Of a DNA stretch of 64,000 nucleotides, positions 43,143-51,866 are shown one piece after another. Each line of letters opens with the position of its first letter. The stretch's first letter is position 1. Source of the stretch: an uncultured bacterium (GTDB taxonomy: Bacteria > Cyanobacteriota > Vampirovibrionia > Gastranaerophilales > Gastranaerophilaceae). Location of the stretch: assembly GCA_950022495.1 (NCBI GenBank), contig CATLLJ010000004.1:111830-175829 (forward strand), given 5' to 3'. Below the pieces are notes generated by a model. It ran no database searches. It was not told where the DNA came from and saw only the letters and a list, made by a program, of their open reading frames with translations. Position numbers and translations under genes: made by a program.

Positions 43143-43854
43143 TATTTCTCACCATTGTTAGTAACTGATTTAATTTCATTTTTAACTGTTTGTTTTCATG
43201 TTCTAGCAAGTCGATTTTTTGTTTGTAATCATCTGATAATTTGCTGTAAACTTGTTTGATTACAGGGATTTCATTGTGGTCAAGTACAAATCTTTTCTTT
43301 GCTTCTTCTTTAAGTGCAAGGATTTTATCAAGTTGAGTTTTTGTGATTAAACCTGAATCGATTAGGATTTGACCGAATTTTTTATTATTTTTTTCTTTGT
43401 CAATATTATCAATTGCACCGTTTAATTGTTCTTCTGATATAGTGCCATTTTGAACAAAATACTCTCCGGTTCTGTATTTGCCGACTATAAATCCTGCAAT
43501 ATTTAGAATTTGAGAATTATCAGGGATTTCTATATAGCCTTCATCAACGCAGAATAGAAAATAGTTTGCAATTTCCTCCATTGACATATATGTATTTAAT
43601 ATAATTTCTGAAATGCTGTAGTCTTTGTCGCAATAATCTAATATATTGTAAATATTATTGTCAAAGTTGGATTTCTTAAAATCAAGTTCACATTTACCTT
43701 TGTAGGTCAAAACAGGTCTGTAAGTTGCAAAAATATATGTTACGTCGTCTTTTTCGTCAATTTCTTCTGACAACTTTGCGTATATGATTTCCTTAACCCA
43801 TTGTGGGAATTCTGATATTTTTGATAAAAACTGGCTTAAAAAACTTTTTCTCAT
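43129..43854 (-). CDS. Protein with MshEN-like (GspE/PilB N-terminal) domain
   Basis: A 241-residue protein. The first ~90 residues are unassigned. Residues ~135-185 read FGQILIDSGLITKTQLDKIL, closely resembling the N-terminal domain of type II secretion/type IV pilus ATPases, which in MshE binds c-di-GMP. A C-terminal coiled coil (LEHENKQLKMKLNQLLTMV) follows. The ATP-binding part is absent, so it could be a stand-alone regulator. ATG 43854 is preceded by GAGG at good spacing and is preferred over 43869. Confidence 0.65.
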   Translation of the reverse strand: MRKSFLSQFLSKISEFPQWVKEIIYAKLSEEIDEKDDVTYIFATYRPVLTYKGKCELDFKKSNFDNNIYNILDYCDKDYSISEIILNTYMSMEEIANYFLFCVDEGYIEIPDNSQILNIAGFIVGKYRTGEYFVQNGTISEEQLNGAIDNIDKEKNNKKFGQILIDSGLITKTQLDKILALKEEAKKRFVLDHNEIPVIKQVYSKLSDDYKQKIDLLEHENKQLKMKLNQLLTMVRNNDNE

Positions 43855-43950
43855 ATTCTGCCTCTGCAATTTAGTTTTATTTTATCATTAAATTACTTTT
43901 TCTTCAATATTTTTCAGGGTAAAAGTCGAATGTAATTTTAAAAATTTTTA

Positions 43951-44553
43951 TCAGGCATTTTGTTGTGTTATTTTGTCTAATAATTTTACTGCAGGTGCAT
44001 ACCCCGGAAGCATATTTAAGCAGCTTTCCAATGATTTTCTAGCTTTTGGAATATCTTTGTCATTGTAATAAATATATCCTAAAAGGTAATGTAATTCGGG
44101 ATCAGTGTAAAATTTATCTTTTGCCATCATTAAATAATACATGGAAGCATCCATCAGATGGTTTGCCCAGAAAACACGCCCCATGAATTTGTAACATTCA
44201 GGATTGTAGAATGCCATAAAGTCTGTATATTTCATTATGCGTTCAACGTAATTACCTTTGCAATAAAGGATTAATATATTGATATCAATTTCTAAGAAAT
44301 TTCTTATTTCAAAATAGGTTGGCTGTCTGGAAATTTCGCTTTTTAAAAGCTGTATAAGAAACAGTCCCCAGTGTGCCCTGATATCAAAATTTGCAGATTT
44401 TGCAAAGAGTTCCTGAGCTTTATCAAGTTTGTCTAAAATAATATAACAGTATGCAGCTTCGGTAAAATAACCATGACTTTCAAAAAATGTTTTGCAACCT
44501 TTTATTCTGCCGGATAAAAAATCTTTTTTTACTCTTTCATATTCTGTAGGCAT
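43951..44553 (-). CDS. TPR-like protein
   Basis: A 200-residue all-helical cytoplasmic protein. A C-terminal pair of tetratricopeptide repeats is visible (PELHYLLGYIYYNDKDIPKA; SLESCLNMLPGYAPAVKLL) and an earlier one near YCYIILDKLDKAQELFAKS. Likely a protein-protein interaction module. It lies between two other TPR/regulatory genes on the same strand, and the next gene upstream is the secreted TPR protein at 44608. Confidence 0.7.
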   Translation of the reverse strand: MPTEYERVKKDFLSGRIKGCKTFFESHGYFTEAAYCYIILDKLDKAQELFAKSANFDIRAHWGLFLIQLLKSEISRQPTYFEIRNFLEIDINILILYCKGNYVERIMKYTDFMAFYNPECYKFMGRVFWANHLMDASMYYLMMAKDKFYTDPELHYLLGYIYYNDKDIPKARKSLESCLNMLPGYAPAVKLLDKITQQNA

Positions 44554-44607
44554 AAGATTATTCTTAATTCTATCCTTATTCTGCTTTATTTAAGTCATAG
44601 TCAAAAT

Positions 44608-45906
44608 CTAGAAGTTTTGCATCATAGATTGAATCATCATTGTTTGAATAACTTCCGGAGATACTTTGCTTTCTGCATTTGAAAGTTCAGGAAGCAGATT
44701 TGTTAAATCATTTTCAGAACTTTTTTGGCTGTCGCTTCCTAACAGCATTCTCAATTCTTCGTATTCTTTTTGAGATTTAACATATTCAGGATCTTTTGAT
44801 AAAGCTTCCATGTCAGACGGAGTCATATATGCTAATTTGATGGTGTCAGAGTCTGATTTCTGATTATCAAAAAGTTTGATATTTTTAAGGTCGAAATTCT
44901 TAGAATCTTCACCTTCTTGAGCATTATTGATAGTCTGTTGAATTTTCTTCAATTGAAGTTGTTTGTATTCTTTGTTCAATTCAGGAGATAAACCGTTTCC
45001 GTATGGTGCATTGATAAAGTTATCAAGTTTTTCATCCTGATTACCAAACGGAAGATTAGGTTTTTTGTTTTTCTCTTGATTGTTAGGATCGGAGTTGTTG
45101 CCGCCGCCATTATTATTGTTGTTATTATCTTCTTTAACAACCGGTGAAAGTTTATTTTGAAGAGTTTTGATATTTCTGTTAACTAAAGTTTCAGGATCAA
45201 CCGGTGTTAAATCCATGCCTTTTGCCATTTCAGCATAAGGGTAGATAAGTTCCGGTTCATTAACGTTAGGGTAGCATTTTTCTTCATCTACACCCATAAC
45301 ACAGTTACGTCCGTTGGTTGCATATTTTACAATCATGGGATTGTCGTTAAGAGAAATAACTTTTTCGTATGCTTTAATTGCATTTTCTTTATCATTTACT
45401 TTTGTGTAACACATTGCAAGGTAGTAAAAACCAAGTGTATCATGAGGATTTAATCTTACATAGGCTTCACATTCTTGTAAGCAGCCTGCAAAGTTACTTT
45501 GTTTATATTTTTCTATAATACTTTCAAGAGTTGGATTTTGGTAGTAATAAGGACCTTTTAACCATGCTGCTGGAGTTTCTGGATTGGAATAGATTTTTCT
45601 TGCAGATTCACGTAACGCATCATTACGGCGTCTAGGAACTTCAACTCTTTGAGGATTTAGAGGATCATATTCTTCTAATGAGTCAGATGGAACATCTGAA
45701 ATATCAGAATTTGAAGATGACATTGAATTTTGATAGTATTCATCCATTACAGATTCACGGGTGCCGTCACTTCCGCTTGACACAGCCGGATGTGTATCTT
45801 CGTAAAGGTTATAGCTTTTTAATGGATTTGTAAATCCAAATGCTATTGAAGATGTGGTGTTTAGTACCATTACTGCTGCTAATAGTAAACCTATTTGTCT
45901 TTTCAT
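44608..45906 (-). CDS. Secreted TPR protein
   Basis: A 432-residue protein with a signal peptide (MKRQIGLLLAAVMVLNTTSS, cleavage near AFG). TPR repeats occupy ~130-190 (YKQSNFAGCLQECEAYVRLN; GFYYLAMCYTKVNDKENAIK). An Asn-rich stretch follows (~265-285), and the C-terminal ~150 residues are charged and poorly structured. Probably periplasmic or surface scaffolding. ATG preceded by AGAGGATAGATAT. Confidence 0.75.
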   Translation of the reverse strand: MKRQIGLLLAAVMVLNTTSSIAFGFTNPLKSYNLYEDTHPAVSSGSDGTRESVMDEYYQNSMSSSNSDISDVPSDSLEEYDPLNPQRVEVPRRRNDALRESARKIYSNPETPAAWLKGPYYYQNPTLESIIEKYKQSNFAGCLQECEAYVRLNPHDTLGFYYLAMCYTKVNDKENAIKAYEKVISLNDNPMIVKYATNGRNCVMGVDEEKCYPNVNEPELIYPYAEMAKGMDLTPVDPETLVNRNIKTLQNKLSPVVKEDNNNNNNGGGNNSDPNNQEKNKKPNLPFGNQDEKLDNFINAPYGNGLSPELNKEYKQLQLKKIQQTINNAQEGEDSKNFDLKNIKLFDNQKSDSDTIKLAYMTPSDMEALSKDPEYVKSQKEYEELRMLLGSDSQKSSENDLTNLLPELSNAESKVSPEVIQTMMIQSMMQNF

Positions 45907-46002
45907 TATATCTATCCTCTTTAGAAATTTTTTATATCTTCTGTGTCAAGGATATTATATGATATTATTTTTTTGACGTCATAGTCTAAATGAATGATAT
46001 TA

Positions 46003-46566
46003 TCAATTTCTCATTGCAAATTTACAGCCGCAATAATTCTGTCTGTACAAATTTAGTTCTTTAGAAATTTGATTTGTTTTTAAAAATCCGTCATTTTTTC
46101 TGAAATTTGTAGAAATGTAAGTTAAGTTCATTTCTGAAGCTATTTTTTCCCCGATTTGCGTAAGTTTATTATAATTTTTATGCGGACTTATTACCATTGA
46201 TGTTGTGAATTCATCTATGCCGAATTTTTTTGATATTTGTGCAGCTTTGGTTAGTCTGAGTTCAAAGCATTTGTCACATCGGGCACCTTTTTCGGGTTCA
46301 TTTTCTAAACCGGAAACATAATTATAATAAATTTCTGGTTCATACTCTCCTTCGATAAATTCAACATTAAAATGTCTGCACAAAGTTTTTTCTGCTTCTA
46401 ATCTTTTTTGATATTCGTCTTCGGGGAAAATATTCGGGTTATAAAAATAAACTACAACCGAATATCCCATATCTTGTAATAAAGATATGGGATAAGCTGA
46501 ACATATACCGCAGCATGCGTGTAATAATATTTTTTTATTAGAACAATTTGTTTGGTTTTGCACCAT
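46003..46566 (-). CDS. queH: Epoxyqueuosine reductase QueH
   Basis: A 187-residue QueH (DUF208) enzyme, the non-B12 replacement for QueG in the last step of queuosine synthesis. Family motifs are LLHACCGICSAYPISLL with the CC and C cysteines, ARCDKCFELRL, and the C-terminal YCGCKFA; the cysteines hold an iron-sulfur cluster and a second metal. ATG 46566 is chosen over a TTG at 46575. Its start lies inside the VKOR gene (29-base overlap), so expression is coupled to a disulfide-handling enzyme. Confidence 0.92.
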   Translation of the reverse strand: MVQNQTNCSNKKILLHACCGICSAYPISLLQDMGYSVVVYFYNPNIFPEDEYQKRLEAEKTLCRHFNVEFIEGEYEPEIYYNYVSGLENEPEKGARCDKCFELRLTKAAQISKKFGIDEFTTSMVISPHKNYNKLTQIGEKIASEMNLTYISTNFRKNDGFLKTNQISKELNLYRQNYCGCKFAMRN

Positions 46567-47767
46567 GTTTTTCAACCCATTTTTTCATTTCATGGTAGCC
46601 TTTTACACCCATGTCAAAATCGTCGTCGATTTTAAGAGCAGGTGTTCCTACCATTTTTTTATTCACGGCATAATCAATATCATCTTGAATAATTTTGTCT
46701 ACCTTTGAACTGTAAGCATCTTTTTTAAGTTTGTCCATATCAAGGTCGAAGCCTGAATTTTCTAATACTTCAAGAATTTCTTCTTCTGTTGTTGGTTTTT
46801 TGTCAAAGAATAATGAATTAACTTCCCAGAATTTACCTTGAAGCTGTGCAGCTTCTGCATAGTGTGCCATTTTGCAGGAACCGTGGTGGAATTCTTGTTG
46901 TAAGTATTTATTACACTCGGTATCTAAAGGCATTGCGTGGTGTTCAACACGTAAATTCTTATATTCGGTTGTTAATTTGTGAATCATAATGTTGCAGGCA
47001 TAGCACATCGGGCATTTGTAATCTGAAAACACATGAAGTACAACTGCATCTTTTGCATCACTGCCCAGAAGATTTCCTTTAACAGCATATTTGTTTGTTG
47101 TTGCTTTGGTGAATTCGCCGTATTCTCTATCAAATTTCAAAGCCGGAGAAAATTTTGCAGTGGTGAATGTCCAGCCTAAAAATCCGCAAGCACATAACAT
47201 AACAATTATAAAAGCAACTCTGTATGGAATTGGTTTTAGTGCATCAATAAAGTCTTTCCAGCTTTGTTTGATTGCTCCGATAAATCCGCCTTCAAGATCT
47301 GTTACTGCAACCAGACCTATACATAAGTTTATTACATAAGTCAGTGCACACATTACGCATAATTTGTGAATTCCAAATAAACTTACGCATAATAAAATCA
47401 TGGAAATTGTAAATGAAATCAAACCTAATGATGCAATATAATGGAATTTGTTTTTGAATACTTCTAAGAATTTTAGTCCCGGAATATTTTTTAACTTGTC
47501 TACACCTAAAAGCATTAGGATAAAGAAGTATAAAAACATTCCCCAGTAGGCTAATGGCACCCCGAAGAATTGTGATTCAGTTGTTCTTGCAACCCCGTCG
47601 CAGTCAACAAAGTCGCTGACCGAACAAAAACTCGGCAATGCATACTGGTTAAAATTAGCTTCATAATATATATATGCTAAATCAACAGTTATAATAAAAC
47701 CGATTAAAACCAGCATGATAATCATTATATTTTTTCTTGTATTCAAATCTTTTTTATCATTTTCCAT
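46538..47767 (-). CDS. Vitamin K epoxide reductase-thioredoxin (VKOR-DsbA) fusion
   Basis: A 409-residue protein: a VKOR domain of ~5 helices (~10-205) with the loop cysteine region FVDCDGVARTTES and the catalytic HKLCVMCALTYV (C-x2-C), fused to a periplasmic DsbA/thioredoxin-like domain (~225-409) with FSDYKCPMCYACN (C-x2-C) and the cis-Pro in VGTPALKID. Such fusions, common in Cyanobacteria, re-oxidise the thioredoxin partner with a quinone and make disulfides in the envelope. It supports the cyanobacterial affinity of the genome. Preceded by AAAAGGGAG. Confidence 0.93.
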   Translation of the reverse strand: MENDKKDLNTRKNIMIIMLVLIGFIITVDLAYIYYEANFNQYALPSFCSVSDFVDCDGVARTTESQFFGVPLAYWGMFLYFFILMLLGVDKLKNIPGLKFLEVFKNKFHYIASLGLISFTISMILLCVSLFGIHKLCVMCALTYVINLCIGLVAVTDLEGGFIGAIKQSWKDFIDALKPIPYRVAFIIVMLCACGFLGWTFTTAKFSPALKFDREYGEFTKATTNKYAVKGNLLGSDAKDAVVLHVFSDYKCPMCYACNIMIHKLTTEYKNLRVEHHAMPLDTECNKYLQQEFHHGSCKMAHYAEAAQLQGKFWEVNSLFFDKKPTTEEEILEVLENSGFDLDMDKLKKDAYSSKVDKIIQDDIDYAVNKKMVGTPALKIDDDFDMGVKGYHEMKKWVEKHGAKPNKLF

Positions 47768-47903
47768 TGTATATTCTCCCTTTTCTCTAAACCTATATTA
47801 CATTTATATAGATAATTAATCAACCAACTTAATATTAACTCAGGATTACTCCATTCGGGTATTATCACCAGTGTTCAAAATTTTAAGTGGAGTTCTTTTA
47901 TTT

Positions 47904-47931
47904 TTGCAAATTAAATTATCCATGATAAGAT
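47904..47931 (+). promoter_or_regulatory. Sigma-70 promoter of der
   Basis: TTGCAA (47904-47909), 16-base spacer, TAAGAT (47926-47931). The predicted start site falls on the ATG itself, and there is no Shine-Dalgarno, so der may be leaderless. Confidence 0.5.
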
Positions 47932-47937
47932 GGGTTT

Positions 47938-49266
47938 ATGAAAAGAAAACCAACAGTAGCAATAGTAGGAAGACCTAACGTAGGTAAATCAACATTTGTA
48001 AATCGTCTTGTGGGTGCAAGACATTCAATTGTCGACGATTTGCCGGGGGTTACCCGTGACAGAATTTATTTTGATGTTGAGTGGCAGAATAAAGGTTTTA
48101 CTGTTATTGATACAGGCGGAATTATTCCGGGTGATGATGATGATATTATGGTATCAATTTTTGATCAGGCTAAATTAGCTTGTGAAGAGGCTGATAAAAT
48201 CATTTTTCTTGTTGACGGGCAGGCTGGTATTAACCCTGTAGATTATGATATTGCTAATATTTTACGTCAATCAGGGAAACCAATATTTTTAACAGTTAAT
48301 AAATGCGACAATCCTGAATCTTTAATGATGACCAGTGATTTTTATGCATTATCTGTAGGTGATCCTATTGGTATTTCAGCACTTCACGGTTCAGGCGGTG
48401 TCGGCGATTTGTTAGAGTTAGTAACAGAAGATTTTGAAATAACAGAAGAAGAAGAGAAAGATAACCGTATTAAGATTGCGATTGTCGGACGTCCGAATGC
48501 AGGTAAATCTTCTATCGTAAATGCTCTTTTAAATACTGATAGAGTAATTGTTTCTGATGTATCAGGCACCACAAGAGACAGTATCGACAGTTATGTAACT
48601 TATAAAGATAAAGAATTTATTATCGTTGATACAGCAGGTATCAGAAAAAAATCCAAAGTTGATTATGGTGTTGAAAAGTTTGCAGTAGATAGAGCTATTC
48701 GTTCTATAAGAGAATGCGATGTTGCGTTGTTAGTAATTGATGCAAAAGAAGGTATTTCTGATCAGGATAAAAAGATTTCGTCTATCATTACCGAAGCCGG
48801 TAAAGGTATTATTGTTGCAATAAATAAGTGGGATTTGATTGAAGATAAAAAAGCAAATACAATCAATCAATTTGAAAAAGAACTTTCAATGCAGATTCCG
48901 TTTTTGAGTTACGCTCCAAAGATTTTTATCAGTGCTGTTACCAAGCAGCGTTTAGGACAGATTTTTGAAGAAAGTGAACGCGTTTATGAACAGTGCACTA
49001 AACGAATCTCAACAGGGCTGTTAAATAAAGTCATTAATGAAGCTTATGCACTTAATCCGCCGACAAGCTTTAAAGGTAAGAGATTGAAAATTTATTATAT
49101 GACTCAGGCTGCTGTTCAGCCTCCGACATTTGTATTGTTTGTTAATAATGAAGAATTACTGAAAGACAGCTACAAAAGATATTTGGAAAATAAGCTTCGC
49201 GAAGCTTTTGGCTTCTTTGGTACGCCTATAAGAATTTCTGTTCGTCAGCGTGGCGGCAAGGGTTAA
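47938..49266 (+). CDS. der: Ribosome biogenesis GTPase Der (EngA)
   Basis: A 442-residue tandem-GTPase protein needed for 50S assembly. First G domain: GRPNVGKSTF (G1), DTGG (G3) and NKCD (G4). Second G domain from ~residue 180: GRPNAGKSSI, DTAGIRKKSKVDYGVEKF and NKWD. The C-terminal KH-like domain contains the family-typical PPTFVLFVN and IRISVRQRGGK. Full length. No ribosome-binding site. Confidence 0.97.
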   Translation: MKRKPTVAIVGRPNVGKSTFVNRLVGARHSIVDDLPGVTRDRIYFDVEWQNKGFTVIDTGGIIPGDDDDIMVSIFDQAKLACEEADKIIFLVDGQAGINPVDYDIANILRQSGKPIFLTVNKCDNPESLMMTSDFYALSVGDPIGISALHGSGGVGDLLELVTEDFEITEEEEKDNRIKIAIVGRPNAGKSSIVNALLNTDRVIVSDVSGTTRDSIDSYVTYKDKEFIIVDTAGIRKKSKVDYGVEKFAVDRAIRSIRECDVALLVIDAKEGISDQDKKISSIITEAGKGIIVAINKWDLIEDKKANTINQFEKELSMQIPFLSYAPKIFISAVTKQRLGQIFEESERVYEQCTKRISTGLLNKVINEAYALNPPTSFKGKRLKIYYMTQAAVQPPTFVLFVNNEELLKDSYKRYLENKLREAFGFFGTPIRISVRQRGGKG

Positions 49267-49364
49267 GTTTTATACAATAAAATTTTGTGAATTTTATTTA
49301 TAACCTCTTGTCTATAATTATTTAAATGATACAATATAAGTAATAAAAGAGGTCAATTTTAGTT

Positions 49365-51635
49365 ATGATGAGTCAGTCGAAAAAATTATCCATAGCTTTT
49401 TACTGGCATATGCACCAGCCTGTATATCAGTTAACTCCGAATGGAGATTATTTAATGCCTTGGGTAAGACTTCATTGTGTAAAAGATTATCTTGATATGG
49501 CTTTATGGGTTGATAAGTTTCAGAATTTGAAGCTTAATTTCGACTTTGTGCCGGTACTGTTGGATTCTATTATTGACTATGCAGAAAAAGGAGCTCATGA
49601 TATCCATTCGAGATTGACTGTGACTCCCGATGAAGATTTAACTCATGAAGACAAAATTTTTATTTTAAATAATTTCTTTGACTCTAATTATCAAACAATG
49701 ATTTTGACTAACGAAGAATATCATAGACTTTATCAGATTATTCAGGTGAAGGGCACAAATGACACCGAAATTTTCACTAATCAGGAATACTCTGATATTA
49801 TGGCATTGTTTAACCTTGCCTGGATTGATTCGTCTTTTAAAACCTCTAACCGCGAGTTAAAAAGACTGGTTAAACAGGGCAAAAATTATACCTTTGAAGA
49901 TAGGGTTAAGATAATTGATATTCAGCGTCAAATTATCAAAAAAATTATTCCTACCTTGAAAAAATTTGTTAACGAAAACAAGATTGAAATAACTGCAAGC
50001 CCATACTATCACCCGATATTACCGATATTATTAGACTATAAAAATATCAAAAAAAATGCACCTGTGGATGATGAGATTTTTGGTCTGAAAACTGAACTTG
50101 ATGCAAAAATTCAGACAAAAATGGCACTTGACAGAGTGGAAGAAATTTTTGGCAAACGACCAAAGGGAGTTTGGCCTTCTGAACAGTGTGTTAACGGTAA
50201 AACTCTTGATATGCTCAGCAATTTAGGTGTTGAATGGACTATTTCTGATGAAGGTATTTTGTCAAATTCTATTAATTTTGAATTTGTGCATGATTTTAAA
50301 GGGTATTTGAAAGAACCTTATCATCTTTTAAAATCGTATCAATATAAAACAAAAAATTCTGATATCAAAATGATATTTAGAAATTCTACCTTCCATAATC
50401 TTATAAGTTTTGAATATTCTAATCACAATCCTATTGCAACAGCAAATGATTTATATGACAGAATTAAAGTTATTCAAAGTAAAATTTTGTCTTCCCCTGA
50501 CAAAGATCACCTTTTAACAATTGCATTGGACGGTGAAAATTGCTGGGAAAATTATATGGAAGATGGTGCATCTTTCTTGAAAACTCTGTATACATTGATT
50601 ACGCAGGATGAAACTTTAGAAACAGTTTTAATCAGTGATTATCTTGCAGAATCAAAAGAACATAAACCTCTAAATAAAGTTGCTTCTGGTTCGTGGTTTA
50701 ATAGAAATTTCAAATTATGGATTGATGAACCGGTTAAGGATCTGGCATGGACATACTTGAAACGTGTTCGTCAGGATTTTTCAGAATTCGTAAAACGAGA
50801 ACCGCTTAATCCTAATATTGAAATGGCTCGAAAAGAATTATTTATCTGTGAAGGCAGTGACTGGTTCTGGTGGTATGGAGAACCTAACGATTCCGGACGT
50901 GATAATATTTTTGACTTTATTTTTAGAACTCATTTGAAAAACATTTACAGATATCTTGATTTAGATGCCCCGAAATATTTGGATGAGCCAATTACCAGTA
51001 TTTCTCCTTCTAAACCGTCACGATATCCTCAATCTTTGATTACTCCTGTAATTGACGGTAAAAATATTCAGTCAGAAGATGATATCTGGAACAATGCCGG
51101 ATGTATTGATACTCCGGATGGTCCTGTATTAAGAGAATCAAAATTATTTGAGAAAATTAGATTTGGTAATGATGAAAATAATTTTTATTTAAAATTTCAT
51201 TTAAATAAATATATTAAAGATAATCCAAATTTATCAAAAAGAACATTCCAAATGTATATTTATTTGAGAAAATCAGGTAGAAAGCAAGCTCTTGCTCCTG
51301 TAAGATTGATTAATAAAACTCAAAATATACTGCCGATTTCTATGGAAAAATTCCACAATGAACTTCAAATTGCCATTAGAAAAGATGAACTGCAATTTAT
51401 GCGTTTGATTAAGGCAATTCCTGGTGACATGTGGGTTCTTGATAGTGATAAAACTATACAAACCGCTTATGATGAAGTGTTAGATTTAAAAATACCGTTT
51501 GATTTATTAGATATTAATAGCGGTGAAACACTTGAGTTCTTATTTGTAAATGCAAATTATGGTGTTAAAGATTTTTATATCCCGAATGAAATGGTTTTAT
51601 CTGTTACCCGTCCTGCATTTGCTGTAAAAAAATAA
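49365..51635 (+). CDS. Glycoside hydrolase family 57 protein with C-terminal domain
   Basis: A 756-residue protein. The GH57 start FYWHMHQPVYQ is followed by the catalytic module: ITASPYYHPILPIL, KGVWPSEQCVNG with the nucleophile Glu (~residue 270), and TIALDGENCWENYMEDG with the acid Asp. A helical region and a C-terminal beta-rich domain (~565-756, often annotated DUF1957/DOMON-like) follow. GH57 enzymes act on alpha-glucans such as glycogen. No signal peptide, so it is intracellular. GAGG site before the ATG at 49365; a second ATG follows one codon later. Confidence 0.92.
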   Translation: MMSQSKKLSIAFYWHMHQPVYQLTPNGDYLMPWVRLHCVKDYLDMALWVDKFQNLKLNFDFVPVLLDSIIDYAEKGAHDIHSRLTVTPDEDLTHEDKIFILNNFFDSNYQTMILTNEEYHRLYQIIQVKGTNDTEIFTNQEYSDIMALFNLAWIDSSFKTSNRELKRLVKQGKNYTFEDRVKIIDIQRQIIKKIIPTLKKFVNENKIEITASPYYHPILPILLDYKNIKKNAPVDDEIFGLKTELDAKIQTKMALDRVEEIFGKRPKGVWPSEQCVNGKTLDMLSNLGVEWTISDEGILSNSINFEFVHDFKGYLKEPYHLLKSYQYKTKNSDIKMIFRNSTFHNLISFEYSNHNPIATANDLYDRIKVIQSKILSSPDKDHLLTIALDGENCWENYMEDGASFLKTLYTLITQDETLETVLISDYLAESKEHKPLNKVASGSWFNRNFKLWIDEPVKDLAWTYLKRVRQDFSEFVKREPLNPNIEMARKELFICEGSDWFWWYGEPNDSGRDNIFDFIFRTHLKNIYRYLDLDAPKYLDEPITSISPSKPSRYPQSLITPVIDGKNIQSEDDIWNNAGCIDTPDGPVLRESKLFEKIRFGNDENNFYLKFHLNKYIKDNPNLSKRTFQMYIYLRKSGRKQALAPVRLINKTQNILPISMEKFHNELQIAIRKDELQFMRLIKAIPGDMWVLDSDKTIQTAYDEVLDLKIPFDLLDINSGETLEFLFVNANYGVKDFYIPNEMVLSVTRPAFAVKK

Positions 51636-51710
51636 TTAAGAGCGGCAAAGCAAGTCTTTTGATATAATGCCAATTGCAAAGATTTGTATTGCTCCAAATA
51701 AAATTTCCAT
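51636..51710 (-). CDS. 24-residue small membrane protein
   Basis: An ATG complementary to 51708-51710, preceded at 6-7 bases by the strong site CAAGGGG, opens a frame MEILFGAIQIFAIGIISKDL followed by four residues and TAA, which abuts the GH57 stop codon. The sequence is one hydrophobic helix with a short polar end, like many bacterial small membrane proteins. Evidence is the ribosome site, the clean helix and the lack of any other explanation for the interval. No family recognised. Confidence 0.5.
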   Translation of the reverse strand: MEILFGAIQIFAIGIISKDLLCRS

Positions 51711-51818
51711 TTTAATTCCCCTTGTTACATGATAATAAAGGTAATTTGTACACTAAAATTGCTTTCGTATTAAGTTATATTACATATTATAAACAATTGA
51801 TTTAAATAATTTGTCTAT

Positions 51819-51847
51819 TTTACAATAAGAATTTTTTAGTGTATAAT
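51819..51847 (+). promoter_or_regulatory. Sigma-70 promoter of fixC
   Basis: TTTACA (51819-51824), 17-base spacer, TATAAT (51842-51847), giving a short leader with AAGAGGGG before the ATG. Confidence 0.75.
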
Positions 51848-51866
51848 TGGGTTTAAGAGGGGTTTT

